A stretch of DNA of 64,000 bases from Dictyophora rubrovolvata (Eukaryota; Basidiomycota; Agaricomycetes; Phallales; Phallaceae). Both the position numbers and the translations under genes were made by a program. The notes beneath the pieces were generated by a model. It worked only from the letters and a program-made list of their open reading frames with translations. It did not search any database and was not told where the DNA came from. The stretch's first letter is position 1. Each line of letters starts with the position of its first letter. The stretch spans positions 3,002,001 to 3,066,000 of the forward strand of contig CP114118.1 in assembly GCA_029959195.1 (NCBI GenBank), given 5' to 3'. This document shows positions 46,512-60,293 of this stretch, piece by piece.

Positions 46512-49145
46512 GGAACTTGAATGCTTGAATGAAAGGCAGAAGAAGGAAGTTTGGCGTGAAATGCACCAAAGCGGCGGTTTTGAATTGACGATGATTGGGT
46601 AGCATCTGAGCCGGCATCTCGATTCTCAAAACAGCTTAGTTTCTGATGTCGAAGCAACCAGTATAATTTTGAGCCGGATTCCCCTCCCATTGCTTTTTGA
46701 ATAATCAAAAGACGACCTGAATCAGTTCTTCACAGCGCAAACGATTGAGTGGCGCAAATCCTGACTCCTGAGGCAAAGTGGAGGATATTAATGAGTTGCC
46801 GCTAGCGTGACCGCGTGACCTGTCACATTAACGGAAGTGAGATGAGCGCCGGTTTCGGAGTTGCACTTCTTAATCTTTTCTACTACAATTGGCCGAGGCG
46901 CTGGAGCCCTAATTTCAATTCGTCATTGAGCACCGTATCAAAAATATTGGCGAGATTGAGCAATAGCATAGGAAAATATATTTGTTGACGAAATAATAAT
47001 TCGTATTTTCTTAAAGACTTGCTTGTCCTCGAAGTCAATCCGTTTTTCAGGCGTTCACAAGGCGTTCACGTTTCTAAAATTCTAAGGTTGAGTAAAGAGG
47101 CTGCAGCTGCAAGGGGTGCTTATGCCGACATATTGAGCGACATTATTTAATGCAGTGACACATCATTTTAAGGGCGTCGGTGATATTCAACCCCAAAGAA
47201 TGCGAGACTTCTGAGATCTTTTTTCTCTAGAATCCTGAGTTTTATTCGTCAACCATTGACGCAGTCGGTCGAACGCCTATTAGGTCCCTCGGGTGACCCG
47301 CTTTTAGAGTTGGTATTTCCTACAAGAAAGATGCGTTGTCCCAAATTTACCCTGATATTTCTCTTCGTTCGAATGGGTATAACCATAGCTTTGATCATGC
47401 CATCATCCCAACTGCGCACCGTTGCCCTCCAAAACTCAAGGCTTTGCGATATCGGCTCGAAAAATTTGTCTTAACAGTATGATTGCTTTTTTTCTATTTT
47501 CAAGTCCGTCTGGTAAGAAATCGTTTTACGACACTTATCCCACATGGGCTTCTTTCTTTTCATACTTACTAGTAGCTCGTTACCCCGCCGCGAGATCCTT
47601 CCTCCAATCACTTTGACCCTGAAAACAGGCGACTGGGAATCGGTTTTTTATCCAGATACCGAGTCCACATGAAGTCACCACGAAGCTCTTGATCGTGCCG
47701 CTCTATTATGTTGATTTTCTGCACTAATCTTGTAAACGCAATTATATACAACTTCAATTGGATTGTGTCTCAGTGACTTCGTGCTATACCATCTACTCCC
47801 TTTCATTTAAGTAGTAATATACATTCAACGTGCTTGGGTGGGGAAGATGAAACAGAGTACGTATCACGTTGGGCTCCAATTAAGAAGACAGACAGAACCT
47901 GGTAGTAAAGGCTCAATGTAAAACGTTAAGACCAAGACATTGATTTATGATAAAAGTAGTGTGCAAATAATTGATTTATCTGAGGTTTGGATCCTTACGA
48001 CATGTGCGTCGTCGTTCTGCAGAGGAAAACTCTTTGTTTAGTAAACAATTATTGATGTGTATTATACGATTTAATTGGTTTTTAAATCGCTTTTCAATGA
48101 ATTTCTAAAGTGGAGTGGTTTCCATCCGTTCCTGAGAACGCGTCTGTTGTTAATTATTAAAACTCCCACCACGGTTTGCTTACAATAGTGATTCGCTATA
48201 TTATGTTACATATGTAGGAAAGTTTACGTCGGTTGTATGTCGCCGGTCTGACCCTGTTTTTTCATCATAGCTGCCGAGAACAGATCTTGGCACTGGGTCT
48301 TCATGGAAGTTCCGTTCTGGAGCGCAAAGTAATACTTAATATGATATAAGGCTGGATTGAATGAGGCTCATTGTTTATCGAATCAGATAGTATTTGCGGG
48401 ACAAAGTAAGTTTCGGATTTTGACGGACGGGATCAAATGATTGCACTTTGATGAGAATGGTTAAGGGAAGAAAAGAAATAGCGTACAATAGCGCGGGATA
48501 TCGATGGTGCCTTATTTATGGACTGCAATATTCGGAGATCTGTCGTGATTACGTGTGTCGCGAATGACCTTGAAGCCGATTCGTAAAGGTACTTGGATAG
48601 GCGAATAAGAAACTGGATAAACACCGACGAACGGGTACATGATGCAGGACATGGGCACAAGCAGTGAGATGAAACAAGAGCCAGTCGGTGCCAGCCAGCA
48701 GCACAAAATTAGTATATGTACATGTAATATGTAAATGAACGGCTGCTGACGCGGAACCACATGACCACATGGGAAATTGACCGAATCCGTATGTTTCCAG
48801 CCTGTTAGTAATCCGTAGATATCCCCTGATATCTCTCTGTGGCAAAGAAGTAGAAAAAAAACCTGGGAACAATTCGTGTGAGATGTGGAAAATCAGAATT
48901 TTTTTTTAAGAAACAGGAAAAAAAAAGTTTCAAAAGGACACAGTTTATATAATCGTGGTGTGTGGGCGTCAGTGGGTGGTCGGGGCACATAACCGGGTGT
49001 CGGAATCGAATTGCCTTCACGCGTCGCGTTACTCTCCTCTCACGCATCTTTCCCCTCTTCCTCGTCGTTCTTTCCGTCTTCTAAGCCATTTATCTCGTTG
49101 TCTAGCGCAGCGGGGCCGTACACTCTCGCACACACTTGTCCTCAC
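46512..49145. other. Intergenic region
   Basis: Promoter of GT31 copy 2 on the left; from about 48.9 kb the CT-rich leader of the next gene. Short frames at 47256-47616 (+) and 48433-48872 (-) have no domain, splice support or composition to back them. Confidence 0.5.
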
Positions 49146-51020
49146 ATGATGCAAGCACATATTTCTCCCTCGCCATCGTCCACAATGACGACCCCATCGC
49201 CCACTTTTCCCTTCCGACAGCCCTCGGAACTTGCGGATACTCTCGACATTGAGGATTTAGATCCCAAAGAACGTGAAGAACGTCAGAAAGCCGTCCAGAA
49301 ATTCCTTGAACGCGCTGAATTTTCAAAGGTGGGTGTCGTTTTTTCTCTCGGGGTTATACTTTTTTTCTTTTGGTTGCACTGTTCCGTTCCTGTTGGGTTT
49401 CGTCACGCTGTGAGCCTGGGTGCTCCTCGCGCTATGTTTCCCAGTGATGGCGCGTAGGACGCGTCGCTCTGTGCAAATACTTTCCTCTACGTATTCTCAT
49501 CTATATTTCTTACTGTTTCTCCTGTGTTTTTTTTTGGTTTCCAAATATCATATTTAATGGGAGGAGGGGGCGTATTTTGGGGGCAATCTCGCTGACACGT
49601 CTCTTCTCCAATCCAGCTAACACGCGCTTTGCGCGCCAGACTTTCTTATGCCAGCTACAAAGCAACACATAACCTCTCACATCTACCCCTCCCCGTCCTG
49701 GAAGACAGGATACAATCACCTTCTCCCGCCCCGTCACCTACCCCGACTCCACCTAGTCCATCCAAGCGCCGTAGTGCGCCCGCTGCAACAACAATGCCTC
49801 CCCCAGGCTCTCCTTCTTCGAATCTATACTCTGCTCTTCTCGGTGCACCGCCCCAGAAACGCCCTCGACACATTTACGGACCTGCTTTAACCTCCTCCCT
49901 CTCCTCTACCTCCATAACCCCTTCCCACTCTCCAACGCCCGCCGATCTTCTATCAGCCTATTCAGCAACACCCGCGCCCCCTCCAGCTACCCCTCGAAGC
50001 AAAGCACGCCCGGGCTCCAGTGCGGCCATATCATCATCTTCATCAGCCAACTTATCTGGCAGCTCGGCCGCGGTGTCCTCATCCCCATTTAGCAGTGCGA
50101 CTGGTCGTACAGTGCGCAATGCCATGCACGGGCGTGCGCGTAGCACACTTACTGAGAAAGAAGATATGAATGCCGCGGCGACACTGACTGCTCTCATGTA
50201 CACCAACAGGGCATCGCCTCGTCAGCAACAGTCACAGCAACAACAGCAACAACAGGCATCAACCCATCTCCTACCCGGTCCTTCATCTTTTCACCGGAAC
50301 ACGAGTACACTTTCTGTTGGAGGAGACTTGGGTATTGCTCGTGCGACAACTCCGATATCAAACACCAAGTCAAGTGAGGATGCTGATGCTGCAGAGCTGA
50401 TGCTTTATCTCGCTACCAGTCCATCGCCAGCGCGACCGACGACGGGCAGCATGCCGCGTCGAACGCCTACTTCAATGGGTCGCATTTTGTTCGCGGGAGA
50501 AAGTGAAGATTCTGCTTCTGGATATGCCGGTGCTATGAGTGGTGTTGGTTCTTCCTCTGGTCTCGCATCGACAGTGTCGAGCCCTAGCAGAAACGGCCGG
50601 TCACATGTGCATATGGACGGCGACGCACACCCGAGCATGGATATGATGGATGTTGACGTTGACACACATGATAGAGATGGCGTGGCAACTCCTAATTTAA
50701 CATTCAGTCAATCGTCTCAGGAATCCACAGCCTCCTCCGTGCTTGCTCCTCCGCCGCCGTTGCGAAGTCCTGGCCTTCCTTATGCATCTCCGACAAAACC
50801 TCCATCCTCCTTCGGTGCCTCGAGGAAACTATTCATAGACGGTGAAGATACGCGACGAATCATGGGCATGGCTACGGGTACATACACTTCCACTTCTCCC
50901 AGTTCACAACCACATAACCGCGACGGCAGTAGTGCCAACAACATCAACGGAAACACGAACGCGAGCTCGAGCAACGGATTTACGTTGGGAAAGGGCATAG
51001 ATCTTGTAGAGGCCAAGTGA
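49146..51020 (+). CDS. Whi5/Nrm1-like G1/S transcription repressor
   Basis: Likely a nuclear repressor that binds SBF/MBF-type factors and delays or ends G1/S transcription, as Whi5 and Nrm1 do in yeasts. Two exons (49146-49328, 49617-51020) with a long 288-bp intron give 528 residues. The diagnostic part is the short helical Whi5-type segment formed across the splice junction: KFLERAEFSK joined to LTRALRARLSYASYKATHN and LSHLPLPVLE (about residues 52-90), preceded by an acidic DTLDIEDLDPKEREERQK helix. Everything after it is disordered and rich in Ser, Pro, Thr and Ala. It has many SP/TP sites suited to cyclin-dependent kinase control, a basic PSKRR, a polyglutamine run and QKRPRHIYGPAL. Two adjacent ATGs open the frame; the first is used here. 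The family call rests on one short motif plus overall architecture. Confidence 0.72.
50224..50255 (+). repeat. CAA/CAG repeat encoding polyglutamine
   Basis: Mixed CAA and CAG codons encode a Gln-rich run, broken once by Ser, inside the disordered part of the Whi5/Nrm1-like protein. Confidence 0.85.
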
Positions 51021-51803
51021 CGATGGAAACGGGTGGATGATGAAAATGCTCGCTTTCGCGTGTTTGTAGCAACACGCGAATGCGGCGAGTGAAGTGGCGA
51101 CAATGCGCCGACTGTACGTTCGATTTCCTGTTTTATGGCTCCTTGCATAATGTCGGTTGTACTTATTACTCTTTTTCTTTTTCTCTCGTACACGTTGTCA
51201 TTATATGCTATCCAGCCATCCTTGTAATTCTCCTTGAAATAGGATCTAAGACGTTTCCTATCGTCAATCACTCATCGCAAACCGGTTGGTTCAGTGTTCT
51301 CGCTAGCCATATATCATCACGAAGGTTTCGTTACGTTCGTCATCCGTATGCATACGCGGGCCTTTTCGTCGAAGCTTTTCCACCCTTATGCTCATTCATA
51401 CGTTTCGTGTCCTCTTCTCGGCCTTTTATCATACTCTCACACCATCCATCTGTGTATAAACAACCACAATCATAATTACAACTACTGAACAAAAACGAAC
51501 AGACATTCCTCATTTCTCTCTTTCTTGGGCTTTTTTAACACGTGGAAGTAACACTATTTGACACACTTCTTGGCAACGCAATCTCGCTCGGCAATATTTA
51601 ATATTCACGTGAACACACACATCCTCAGGCTTCAGCACATCACAAACAATTCGCATTCTTCTTTGATTGGGTTAAACTTCAAAGTATCATCCATTCGTTT
51701 TCATCGAATGGAATTACGCGCATGCTCCGTCGTCACGGCCTTTATATGTCCGCGTCCTACCACACACTTGATTCTACATCAAGCCCTACTATATTTTGCA
51801 CAA
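51021..51803. other. 3' flank of the Whi5/Nrm1-like gene
   Basis: Pyrimidine-rich plus strand without a supported gene; the right end is the 3' flank of the convergent small gene. Confidence 0.5.
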
Positions 51804-52049
51804 TCACCATAACGTACCATAACGTTTCTTCCACTCGGGTTCCGGCGTTATTTTCGTGACAGTTGGCGCATCGTCCGGCAACTCGAACGGCGAACTTGAG
51901 AGTATCTTCACAGCCTCGTTCAGCGTCAGATCCGATCCTGTCCGTCTCGCAGCGCATTGTCCTGCAACGCAACGGTGTTCATCAAATGAAACGATCTGAT
52001 GTTTGATATCACCATCTCTCCATGTCACTACGCTCTTCAAAGCACCCAT
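51804..52049 (-). CDS. Small protein of unknown function, 81 residues or longer
   Basis: A minus-strand frame starting MGALKSVVTWRDGDIKHQ and ending TPEPEWKKRYGTLW, with balanced, soluble-protein composition (NEAVKILSSSPFELPDD). The frame stays open upstream of this ATG through GISLFKGKDR to a possible splice acceptor near 52100, so an upstream exon may exist and the start is not certain. No family recognised, no membrane segment. It converges with the Whi5/Nrm1-like gene. Confidence 0.42.
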   Translation of the reverse strand: MGALKSVVTWRDGDIKHQIVSFDEHRCVAGQCAARRTGSDLTLNEAVKILSSSPFELPDDAPTVTKITPEPEWKKRYGTLW

Positions 52050-52099
52050 TCTGTCCTTCCCTTTGAACAGACTTATTCCCGGTCGGCGTCTCGTCGTAC

Positions 52100-53428
52100 T
52101 TTGGAAAAAACACTATAAACCGGACTTCATCCCATATCTTGTCTCTTTTTCTGTTCTATATTGTCTCACTACTGATCCATGTTCTTTTTTCATCTCTCTT
52201 TTTTGATGTCCATGTTTCAAGCCCTCTCTTCCTTCTCTTCAATTTTTTCTCTCAGTTTGCTGTGATATAGGAAGGAAAGGGGAGAACTTGGACTAGATTT
52301 TTACTTTGGATAGTAAATCCTGTTTCGTCTTGTGTCATGTATGTGTTTATTATATTTAGATGTTTATGTATGTTACATAAGTAATTTAGTAAGTTCGGGA
52401 TAAATATTGCCTATGACATTTATTATTTTATTGAGAAATTTATTACGACAACTGAGTTTGCGTAATTGGCATGCAACTGGCTGAGATCTCATCTGTTGTC
52501 TGGTCCAAGTTTCCCACTGTTGCGACATGCATATATATATATTGTCTCATCACTGAATTTATTTAAGACTCAACTATCAATAAATCATTTTTCCCCACTC
52601 GCAAGATGCCCTCGCGGGCTACGTTTTCAAAGCCCGACAATCGACACTCCCACTCAAATGCATTTCCCTAAATATCGCCCTATGAGCGTCTACCATACTC
52701 AACAGCGGCTGGGAATCTTGCAGAACGAACTTCCCTCTCGCCTTTTACTAGAGGAAACCGTGCGAGGTTCCCAGTATGGCCGCCTTAGGAATTTTTCGGA
52801 TGATCGGTTTCAACTGAATCTTTTTTTTCTTTTTACTGTTTAAAAGTTCAAAGTAATTGAATCTATGAACTCCGTTCTCAATTTCACTGGGCTCCTGCTG
52901 AATGTCAACTTGTTCGGTGTTCGCCGAAGACCAAAAAAAATATACGCTTGCAATTGCTTTGTTGAATATAGTGCGATGTGACCAACCCTGCCTCATGTTG
53001 ACTAGAAAGTTGCTCTCAAATTATGCTTCTTTTCTTGCTTTTAAGTTAAGTGCGTAGTATCTTTGCGAGATTCTCAATCATGGCTGTGACTTCTCAATTC
53101 AGATAAAGACTATACTGGAACCATTATGGATACCAGAACGGAGACCCGTCCCTTCCTTTTAATTACCAGTTCTCAAGAGGTTCTCAGTGAATTAGTACCA
53201 TGTTGAGTCCATTTACAATTGTCCATGCTATCCATTATGGCAAAGTTCTGATACGTCACAATGTGCAAGGCACGGGACTTTCCAGCACTGAGTGCTTCGA
53301 CTTCGTTAATAAAAGCAGTGTTTTCCCGTCGAAACCTTCCAGTCAATTAGTTTTCTCTCTCCTCCGACACCCTTTTTTTCCAGAGAGTCCTGATTTTATG
53401 TCACAATACCACTAGTGGATCCACGGTC
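52100..53428. other. Intergenic region
   Basis: No supported gene. Short frames at 52466-52843 (+) and 52748-52996 (-) overlap each other and lack domains. Right end: promoter of the membrane-protein gene. Confidence 0.5.
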
Positions 53429-54706
53429 ATGACCACTTTTAGAGCCTGGAAATGGGCACCAGCCAACGAAACACTCGCGACTATTGAAGAGGAGAGGTTC
53501 AACTTTACCGGAATTAGTTTAGGTGCCGTTGGCTATGGTTAGTTTGTTCACGACCCACCCAATCCATTATTTCTTTTCAAATCCCGTTATCATAACAGGC
53601 GTTCATGCAACACTTTACTTTTATACTCTTTCCTTCTTACTTCAGTCCTTACTGAAACGAGGTTATGGCCCACGACATAACGCACGGAGCATTGGCACAT
53701 GGATAATGATCGTATATATCACCACAAATTTCATTATAGGTTCAATTGGAAATGCCATCAACATCAAATTCAACGAAGAGCAGTTCATCGACGATAGGGA
53801 TTTTCCGGGCGGTCCTGTTGCGTACTCTCGAGCGGCCGATAGCAACAGACTGAATTCGATAGGATTTTGTCTTTACGTTATCAATACGTGGTTGCAGGAT
53901 GGTTTACTTGTATGTCTGACGCGAATACCTGCCCCCAAAACTAATAATCTAGTCAACTGTATTGCTAGTTATATCGCTTTTGGGTGATTATTATCCCAAA
54001 ACCGTGGCTTTTCGCCATCCCGGGCTTGTCTTACCTAGCATCCATCAGTATGTCAAAAAAAAAACAATTACGATTATCTGCTCATACATTCATTTCATTC
54101 CACATTTCACAGTCATGTCCATTCTTCTTCTCATCCAATTCACAGGACACGCTGCAGGATTTTTCTCGCACGCGGGCGTAAACTTTGGCTTGGCCTTCTG
54201 GTCCACTTCTATTGCCACAACTCTATTCGTCACCACCTGTGTCGTCACCCGTCTCTTAATGTTACGATTTCGCATCAAAAGGATTTTACTGTCAAAGGGA
54301 CACCATGAAATATACGTATCTCTATCAACCGTCTGCATTGAATCTGCGGTTTTATACACCAGCGTTGCCCTTGTTTTCATTATTAATTATGCCAGAAATA
54401 CGCCAGAAACAGATTTGATGCTACCCTTGTTGGGTCAAGTCCAGGTAACTAAGGGGTTTTCTTACTAGTAGCATTATATCTTTCAATTGACAAATACTTT
54501 TTCACTAGTCCATTGCTCCTTTACTGATCACACTTCGTTTGGCTCAAGGAAGAGCATTAACAAGTCAGACCATGAAAGACACCCTCGCGGAAGTAGAGTC
54601 GAGTCTTGTCATGGGTCCGTCATCAACAATTACCGCCAGCGGTCTGAATCAACAGGACAATCTCGCCGACGGCTTCTACTCAAAATCACTTGACGCTACG
54701 GTATAA
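53429..54706 (+). CDS. Seven-helix membrane protein, basidiomycete hypothetical family
   Basis: Integral membrane protein of a large, uncharacterised Agaricomycete family. Five exons (53429-53537, 53599-53909, 53969-54047, 54113-54444, 54509-54706; introns 59-68 bp) give 342 residues. Hydrophobic segments, in order, include ATLYFYTLSFLLQSLL, WIMIVYITTNFIIGSIGN, the family block FIDDRDFPGGPVAY in a loop, YVINTWLQDGLLLYRFWVII, WLFAIPGLSYLASI, FGLAFWSTSIATTLFVTTCV, and LSTVCIESAVLYTSVALVFI. The chain ends with SIAPLLITLRLAQGRAL and a hydrophilic Ser/Thr-rich tail (TMKDTLAEVESSLVMG). The topology resembles a receptor-like bundle, but no ligand or partner is known. It converges with the flippase gene. 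Confidence 0.85.
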
Positions 54707-55294
54707 AACTTGTGGGTCAAGAGTTTGTCTTTCTAGATGCAATTGATCGTTCTATGTATGTAAATGATTTACCGGTTGCTCATTTATTCCCGCATGTTAA
54801 GACGGTATTTTCGCAGGTGTCCCACTATGGCAGATATTATTAGCTTGGCAAATTAGTCATAAAATTACTTTTGTCGCAGTGCAAAGCTTTGTTTGAGTCG
54901 GCTGAATGCAGAAATATTATTCCCAGATAGTAATACGTGTCTTTGAGACATTGGGAGTACTCGCTTTGCAAGATCTCCCCGAATTCTTTGGGTTCGAACT
55001 ATTTCGCGCTCCCAGATTCATATCCGCGGCCTCATCAATCAAGTAATAAGCCGTTCGCTCAGAGTGCTCCGCGTCGTATTCATGTACCGACAGAGCGAGG
55101 CCATCTTGAATGATGCAACGCGATGTATACAGATATTAGTAACTAATTAATCAAAATATTCTGCATATACACCCCCTGGCTAAATAACGATACATACATG
55201 TACCAATACTTGATACATATAACACAACAGTAAAACAATAACTGAAAAAGGCTAGTGTAGAAAACAGGAGATGCAGGATGCATTTATATAAATA
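54707..55294. other. Convergent 3' spacer
   Basis: A/T-rich sequence between the stop codons of the membrane protein (+) and the flippase (-). No gene seen. Confidence 0.65.
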
Positions 55295-58200
55295 CTATAT
55301 ATCACGAGAAGACGATGAACGAGCTTTTGAAGGAGAGCGAATACTTCGAAACGTCCGTTTGAATCCTGAGAACAAAGGTTTCTTCCCCATGGATTTACGA
55401 CGCTCGGATAAATTGGTTTGCACACGGCGAAGATGGACACCACCTTCCTCCGCCGCAAAATTGAACCCACGGTTTGAGATCCGTTCCCCACCCAAACTCA
55501 TATCAGTCATGCTCCGATTGGGGTGGTCATAAGACAACGATCTCGTTTCTCCGAGAACTTGCATTGGAACGGCATTGACTGTGGTTGTTCTATTAAGCGT
55601 CGCATCATCGTCAAATGATGGCATTGTGTTATTTGTAGATCTGCTGATGATGGGATAACCGGAGAAATCCGCATGAGGGTTGCGTTTCTGGATTTCTTTC
55701 AAGATATCAATATCGGTTGGTCGCCATGTTTGTTGCATGGCTTTGTAAAGGTATCGAGGAAGGAGTGATAGGAGAATAACGAAGGTGACGCTGAACCAGA
55801 AAATAGGGGATCTGAAAAGGAAATAATTGTTGCCACTATGTAAAATTCTCAGGTAACCAATCGAGGGAAGATGTAGGCAAAGAACACTTACTAGACTGTT
55901 GTAACAAAAGCGGCGGGGGAGATAGCAGAATAAATGACCTAAGTCAGCAAAATCATAGGTTAACATCAACGGAAAAGAAAAGAAAATGCTATTACACACG
56001 GTATATATCCATACAAAAGCGATACCAAAGAAGACGGCGAACCACACCCAGCCAGTCCACGCCCAAGTGTTTAAACCGTTGTAGAGATTTGCTATCGTAA
56101 CAGTAGCAAGTACCATGGCCTTTTAATGACGTTGTCAGCATTAAACCGTCGTCCAGAATAAATGGATCTCATACGGTAGAAAATTCATATATGTACCCAT
56201 CAAAGCCATCGTCGCGGACCGAGGTACTGAAATAAGCGTAGGTGATGAAAAAGTAAATGATGACCGACTTGTCAAAAGAAATTTTAAATGGCTACGTCCG
56301 AATTGGCAAAAATAAACGACAATGTACATACCTGAAGAATTCCGTCCAACATATAGAAAGCAAATATACGAAAACCAAACCACCGTTGCTCCCTCCCATA
56401 ACGGTACAGCTCCGGAACAGCCATGAGAATGTGTGCATCTAGTACGCGAAGACAAAATCAGCATCTGTGATGGTACTTGTGAAATGCCTTTATATACCAA
56501 CCTATGAAACGGTCGAAAACGCCGATAGCGATAACAGGAAAGATTGTAAAAGCAAGATTCCAGAAGAAAAGGTAGGTATATTCGAAGGCCCTAATGTTAT
56601 ATTGAGTTCGTCAAAACTCGCCACAGAGCTATTGTTGAAGCCTTACTCTTGGGTACTCCATCCACAATAAAGCTGGAACCACCAAAGAACACCGATATAG
56701 ACGATATTTTTATAGAAGAAGTTTAGGATCCTGAAATGAATTTTTTAGTCAGATAAAGGAAAAGGTTTTCCGATCAGGTGACGTACATGGTACCATTACG
56801 TTCATACGCCCAATGTCCATGAACCAATAATAAACGTTTCAGGAACCGAAACTAGACAAACAGAACATCAGAACTAACTTTACGTGAAAATAATTTTCTT
56901 TTTCAACCTGTGCAACAGCGTAATCCGCGGAATTTACAGCTTGCAAACCCTCTTCACCTCGAATACCAACTCCAACATGGGCAGTCTGAATCATACTGAC
57001 ATCGTTCGCCCCGTCGCCGATAGCCAACGTCATGGTATGCAATCCGTCTTTTACCATCTTCACGACGAGAGCTTTCTGCAGGGGGGAAACACCGCAACAT
57101 ACGACGGCTAAACAACGAACCCCGATTTTCAAAAGGAGCTCCTTTGTGAACGGATTATCTAATGCCTAAAAGAGAAAAACTCAGCATTGGATTTCGACCG
57201 TATCACACGATACGAACATGGCCCAAGGCAATACCATTAATAACCAGAACAAAATTAGAGCTCGTCGTATTCAATGAGTCGACGGCTGCTTTCTTAGCAG
57301 ATTCAGACACTCCGCGATGCCGCGCACTCTCAGGAAGCTCGAGCCCCATGGCTAGCACGCTTTCGATCATTTTTTCGTCAGGGAAAAATTGATCAACCGC
57401 GTCTAGCAATTGTTGTTCAACAGAAAGTGCATCATCGCTCCCTCCACGAACGATAATCAGGGTTGAATCGGGGGCTATGAGGTTGGCGCTGTAGCCAATA
57501 GCTGTCGAACAAAACAGTTAGTGCGTTCTATGATTAAAGGATCCACGGCATACCTATGGCAGTTTCCAATTTATCCCCAGTCAAAACCCATAGCTTGATA
57601 CCCGCCCGTTTTAGATCCTCAATCGTATCTGGAACACCATCCTGAAGTTTATCTTCTATAGCAGTACCGCCCAAAAGGGTGAAACCCATCTCCATCTCGC
57701 TGCTGACTAGCTCAACCTTTTCTTCGCGGTTTTCCAGAGCCACGTTAGCTTCATCATATCGACTTTCCCATTCTCCATATTCTGATTCAGAAAGGACTTT
57801 AAAACCAAGGCAAAGAGTGCGCAAGCCTTATCATTGTGCCCAATCAGCTTTGCTCTAGAAGAACTGCCAAGTTACGTACCATCATTGGCGAATTGATCCA
57901 AATGGTGTTGAGTAGCAACTTTCAGGTCCTCGGACTCATCTTCCCGCAATCGCGAGTAAATGACATTATCAGCTCCTTTACTGAGCACATACACACTCCT
58001 CTCTGGATCGTCTACCTTCCGAAGTATAACACTCATCCTTCTACGCGCACTACTGAACTCCAAGACATTGAGGAGCTCAAATTCCAAAGCGTCTTTGCTA
58101 TATGGAGTCCGAATACGCATAATCTCGCGCTCCCGGCCGAGAAACACGAATCCAACATCCGCCGCAGCCTGAACCAACGCAGCCTCATCGGGACTTTGCG

Positions 58201-60293
58201 CATTGTACTTGATGCGTTTGCTGTCTGGATTTTCCGCGGCCAGGACAGTATGGCATAACGACAAAACCGCGAAAAACGCAGTTTGTTTATTGAAGAAGGG
58301 GTCGTTCATACTATTGGCACTTGAATAACTGAAAAGATCCCTGGTTAATTCCGCGCTCCTAAATTGTCCTGGAGCTGAATCCGAGGAATTTTGGAGGAGA
58401 GCGGAACTGGACGATGCGGGGTTTACGGTTGATAGTGTTGAAATCGAATATGTACTTTTTTCATGGCCTTTCTTTTCGATATCGATAGAATCAAAACTAT
58501 TCCCGTTACTTTCCTGGTATAAATTTCCGGCGACAGTGCATTTTCTGAAGACCATAAGATTCTAAGTCATCTTTTTGAGTTCAGGGGAGGAATAGGATCG
58601 ACTCTATTTTACCCACCTGCGTAAGAGTTCCGGTTTTGTCAGAGAAAATATACTCTATTTGGCCCAGATCGTCGGACAAATTCCAGTTACGGGCTAAAGT
58701 GGCTTGTCCAGTCTTTTCGTAGGTAATCTGATAGTCGGAATAAATAAAAGCCGCTTGACATGTTCGCACGAATTCTACAGATATATATAATGAAATGGGA
58801 ATGATATCCTGAAAGCTAGAAGCAGAAAAAAGGTTTCAAACAACTCAGAGATGATCGATGAAAGGTCAGTGGGTTGCGTACGTGACAAATCCGTTGGCCC
58901 AAGTAATAAGACCGTTAATGCTGGGATTATCACCAGATTGGTTGTCCTCGAATAACCATAGGGCCCCTTCTGGAGCCCTCTTCCGTTCAAGGATGGAGTC
59001 CGCGATACCACATACGGTGACCATGACGAGAAGAATTATGAGATTAACCGCCCTTTGTGATCGGGTGAATATTTGATTAAAGGAAGATGTGTGCGTGATG
59101 GAAGCCTACATACACTTGCTTATTCATTTGAATTTCGACTCTACTCCGTTTACTCGGGGTATCACCGGAGTTGAGGGTAATCTTTGTATCTTGACCGGTA
59201 TAAAGGACAATGCCAATCACCCACTGAGTATTTCGCAGAACCGTCCCACGCAATAGGGTTGTTTGGATGCTGATAGGATACGTGTCACCGCTTTTGATAG
59301 CGATAGCGCCATTGGCGCGAAACATATTAACATCAGGGGCGTCACAATCTATTCGGAACGAAGTAGATTTAGCGCAGGCTTCGGCGCTCCGGAGATGCTG
59401 AAGGCCGTCAGCGGCTCGTCTCGATTTAAGGTTTGTCTCGCCATCTAAATTTTTTGTCTCGACGAAGGCCTCGTTGTCTTCTTGGGAGGTTGTGCATATT
59501 AAAATATCGACGGGCAGAGACTCATCACACCGAACTTTGATAAAGTCACCAACGCGGACGTCTTCCCAAAGAGTGCGCTTCCAGTGGGCCTTGAGCGGAT
59601 CTCGAATAAAGTTATTGCCCGGATGTTGACGTCGCCCTCCTTGTGTGTCAGGATTAGGAGTGTTGTCGTCAGCAGCGTCGAATTCGACATCGCTGTCATA
59701 TACTGGTGCATATGAGCCAGCTGGCTTTTTCTTGCGTTTTAAGACACCGCGAACAAATGTTTTGGATTTACCACCTGTTCGATTTGGGTTATCCCAGCCA
59801 CCGCCCGATAATATCAACGTTGTACTGTGATTAATACTGCGGTCTGCCTGATGTCGCTTGATATCTTCGTAGCCGTCCTTGGCCGCCGTGATGCCCAGTA
59901 CGATGATGAGAGGAACAATGACCAAGCCTGGTGAAACAGTGGCAAATTGAGGAAAGAACTGAAGAATGTCGATAACCAAAAAGACTCTGAGATATTGACA
60001 TGTGAGTTTTTAAACAATGAGGGCAATGGGATCACGCCAACGCACATGTTTGCAACCCGTCTAAACTGTTCAAGCAAATTCCGTGGTAAAAAAGTTAATA
60101 TTGTGTACTTGGAAGTAAGGACTTGATTGGTATTGTAGACATGTTCCTTTTTGACGCGGCCCTTGCGATCGAAATAATCATTTGGGAGAGGCTCGTTCAC
60201 AAAGATAGACCGTTTGTTTTTTGGGCTGGGTTTCCTCGAAAAGAGGGACTCGACGTTCCAACTTGTCAAGCGAGTTACCCAGGATTTGGACAT
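55295..60293 (-). CDS. P4-type ATPase, phospholipid flippase (Dnf1/Dnf2-like)
   Basis: Moves phospholipids from the outer to the cytosolic leaflet of plasma or endosomal membranes at the cost of ATP, normally with a Cdc50/Lem3 partner. A multi-exon gene (first exons 60046-60293 and 59114-59986) of roughly 1300 residues. The family start [20 protein letters not shown] is followed by [20 protein letters not shown] and [10 protein letters not shown]. Then come the actuator loop DGETNLKS, the phosphorylation site DKTGTLTQ, the nucleotide-binding KGAD, the hinge [10 protein letters not shown], and [19 protein letters not shown]. The membrane half includes [11 protein letters not shown] and [19 protein letters not shown]. 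The C-terminal tail is Ser/Arg-rich ([19 protein letters not shown]). The exons I traced near the start and through DKTGTLT join in frame. A splice acceptor lies just before the ATG used here, so an upstream exon, coding or leader, is likely. Confidence 0.92.

Noticed and set aside
46345-46708. Frames opposite and overlapping the start of GT31 copy 2
   Set aside because: Shadow frames of the GT31 coding exon and its promoter, without domains of their own.
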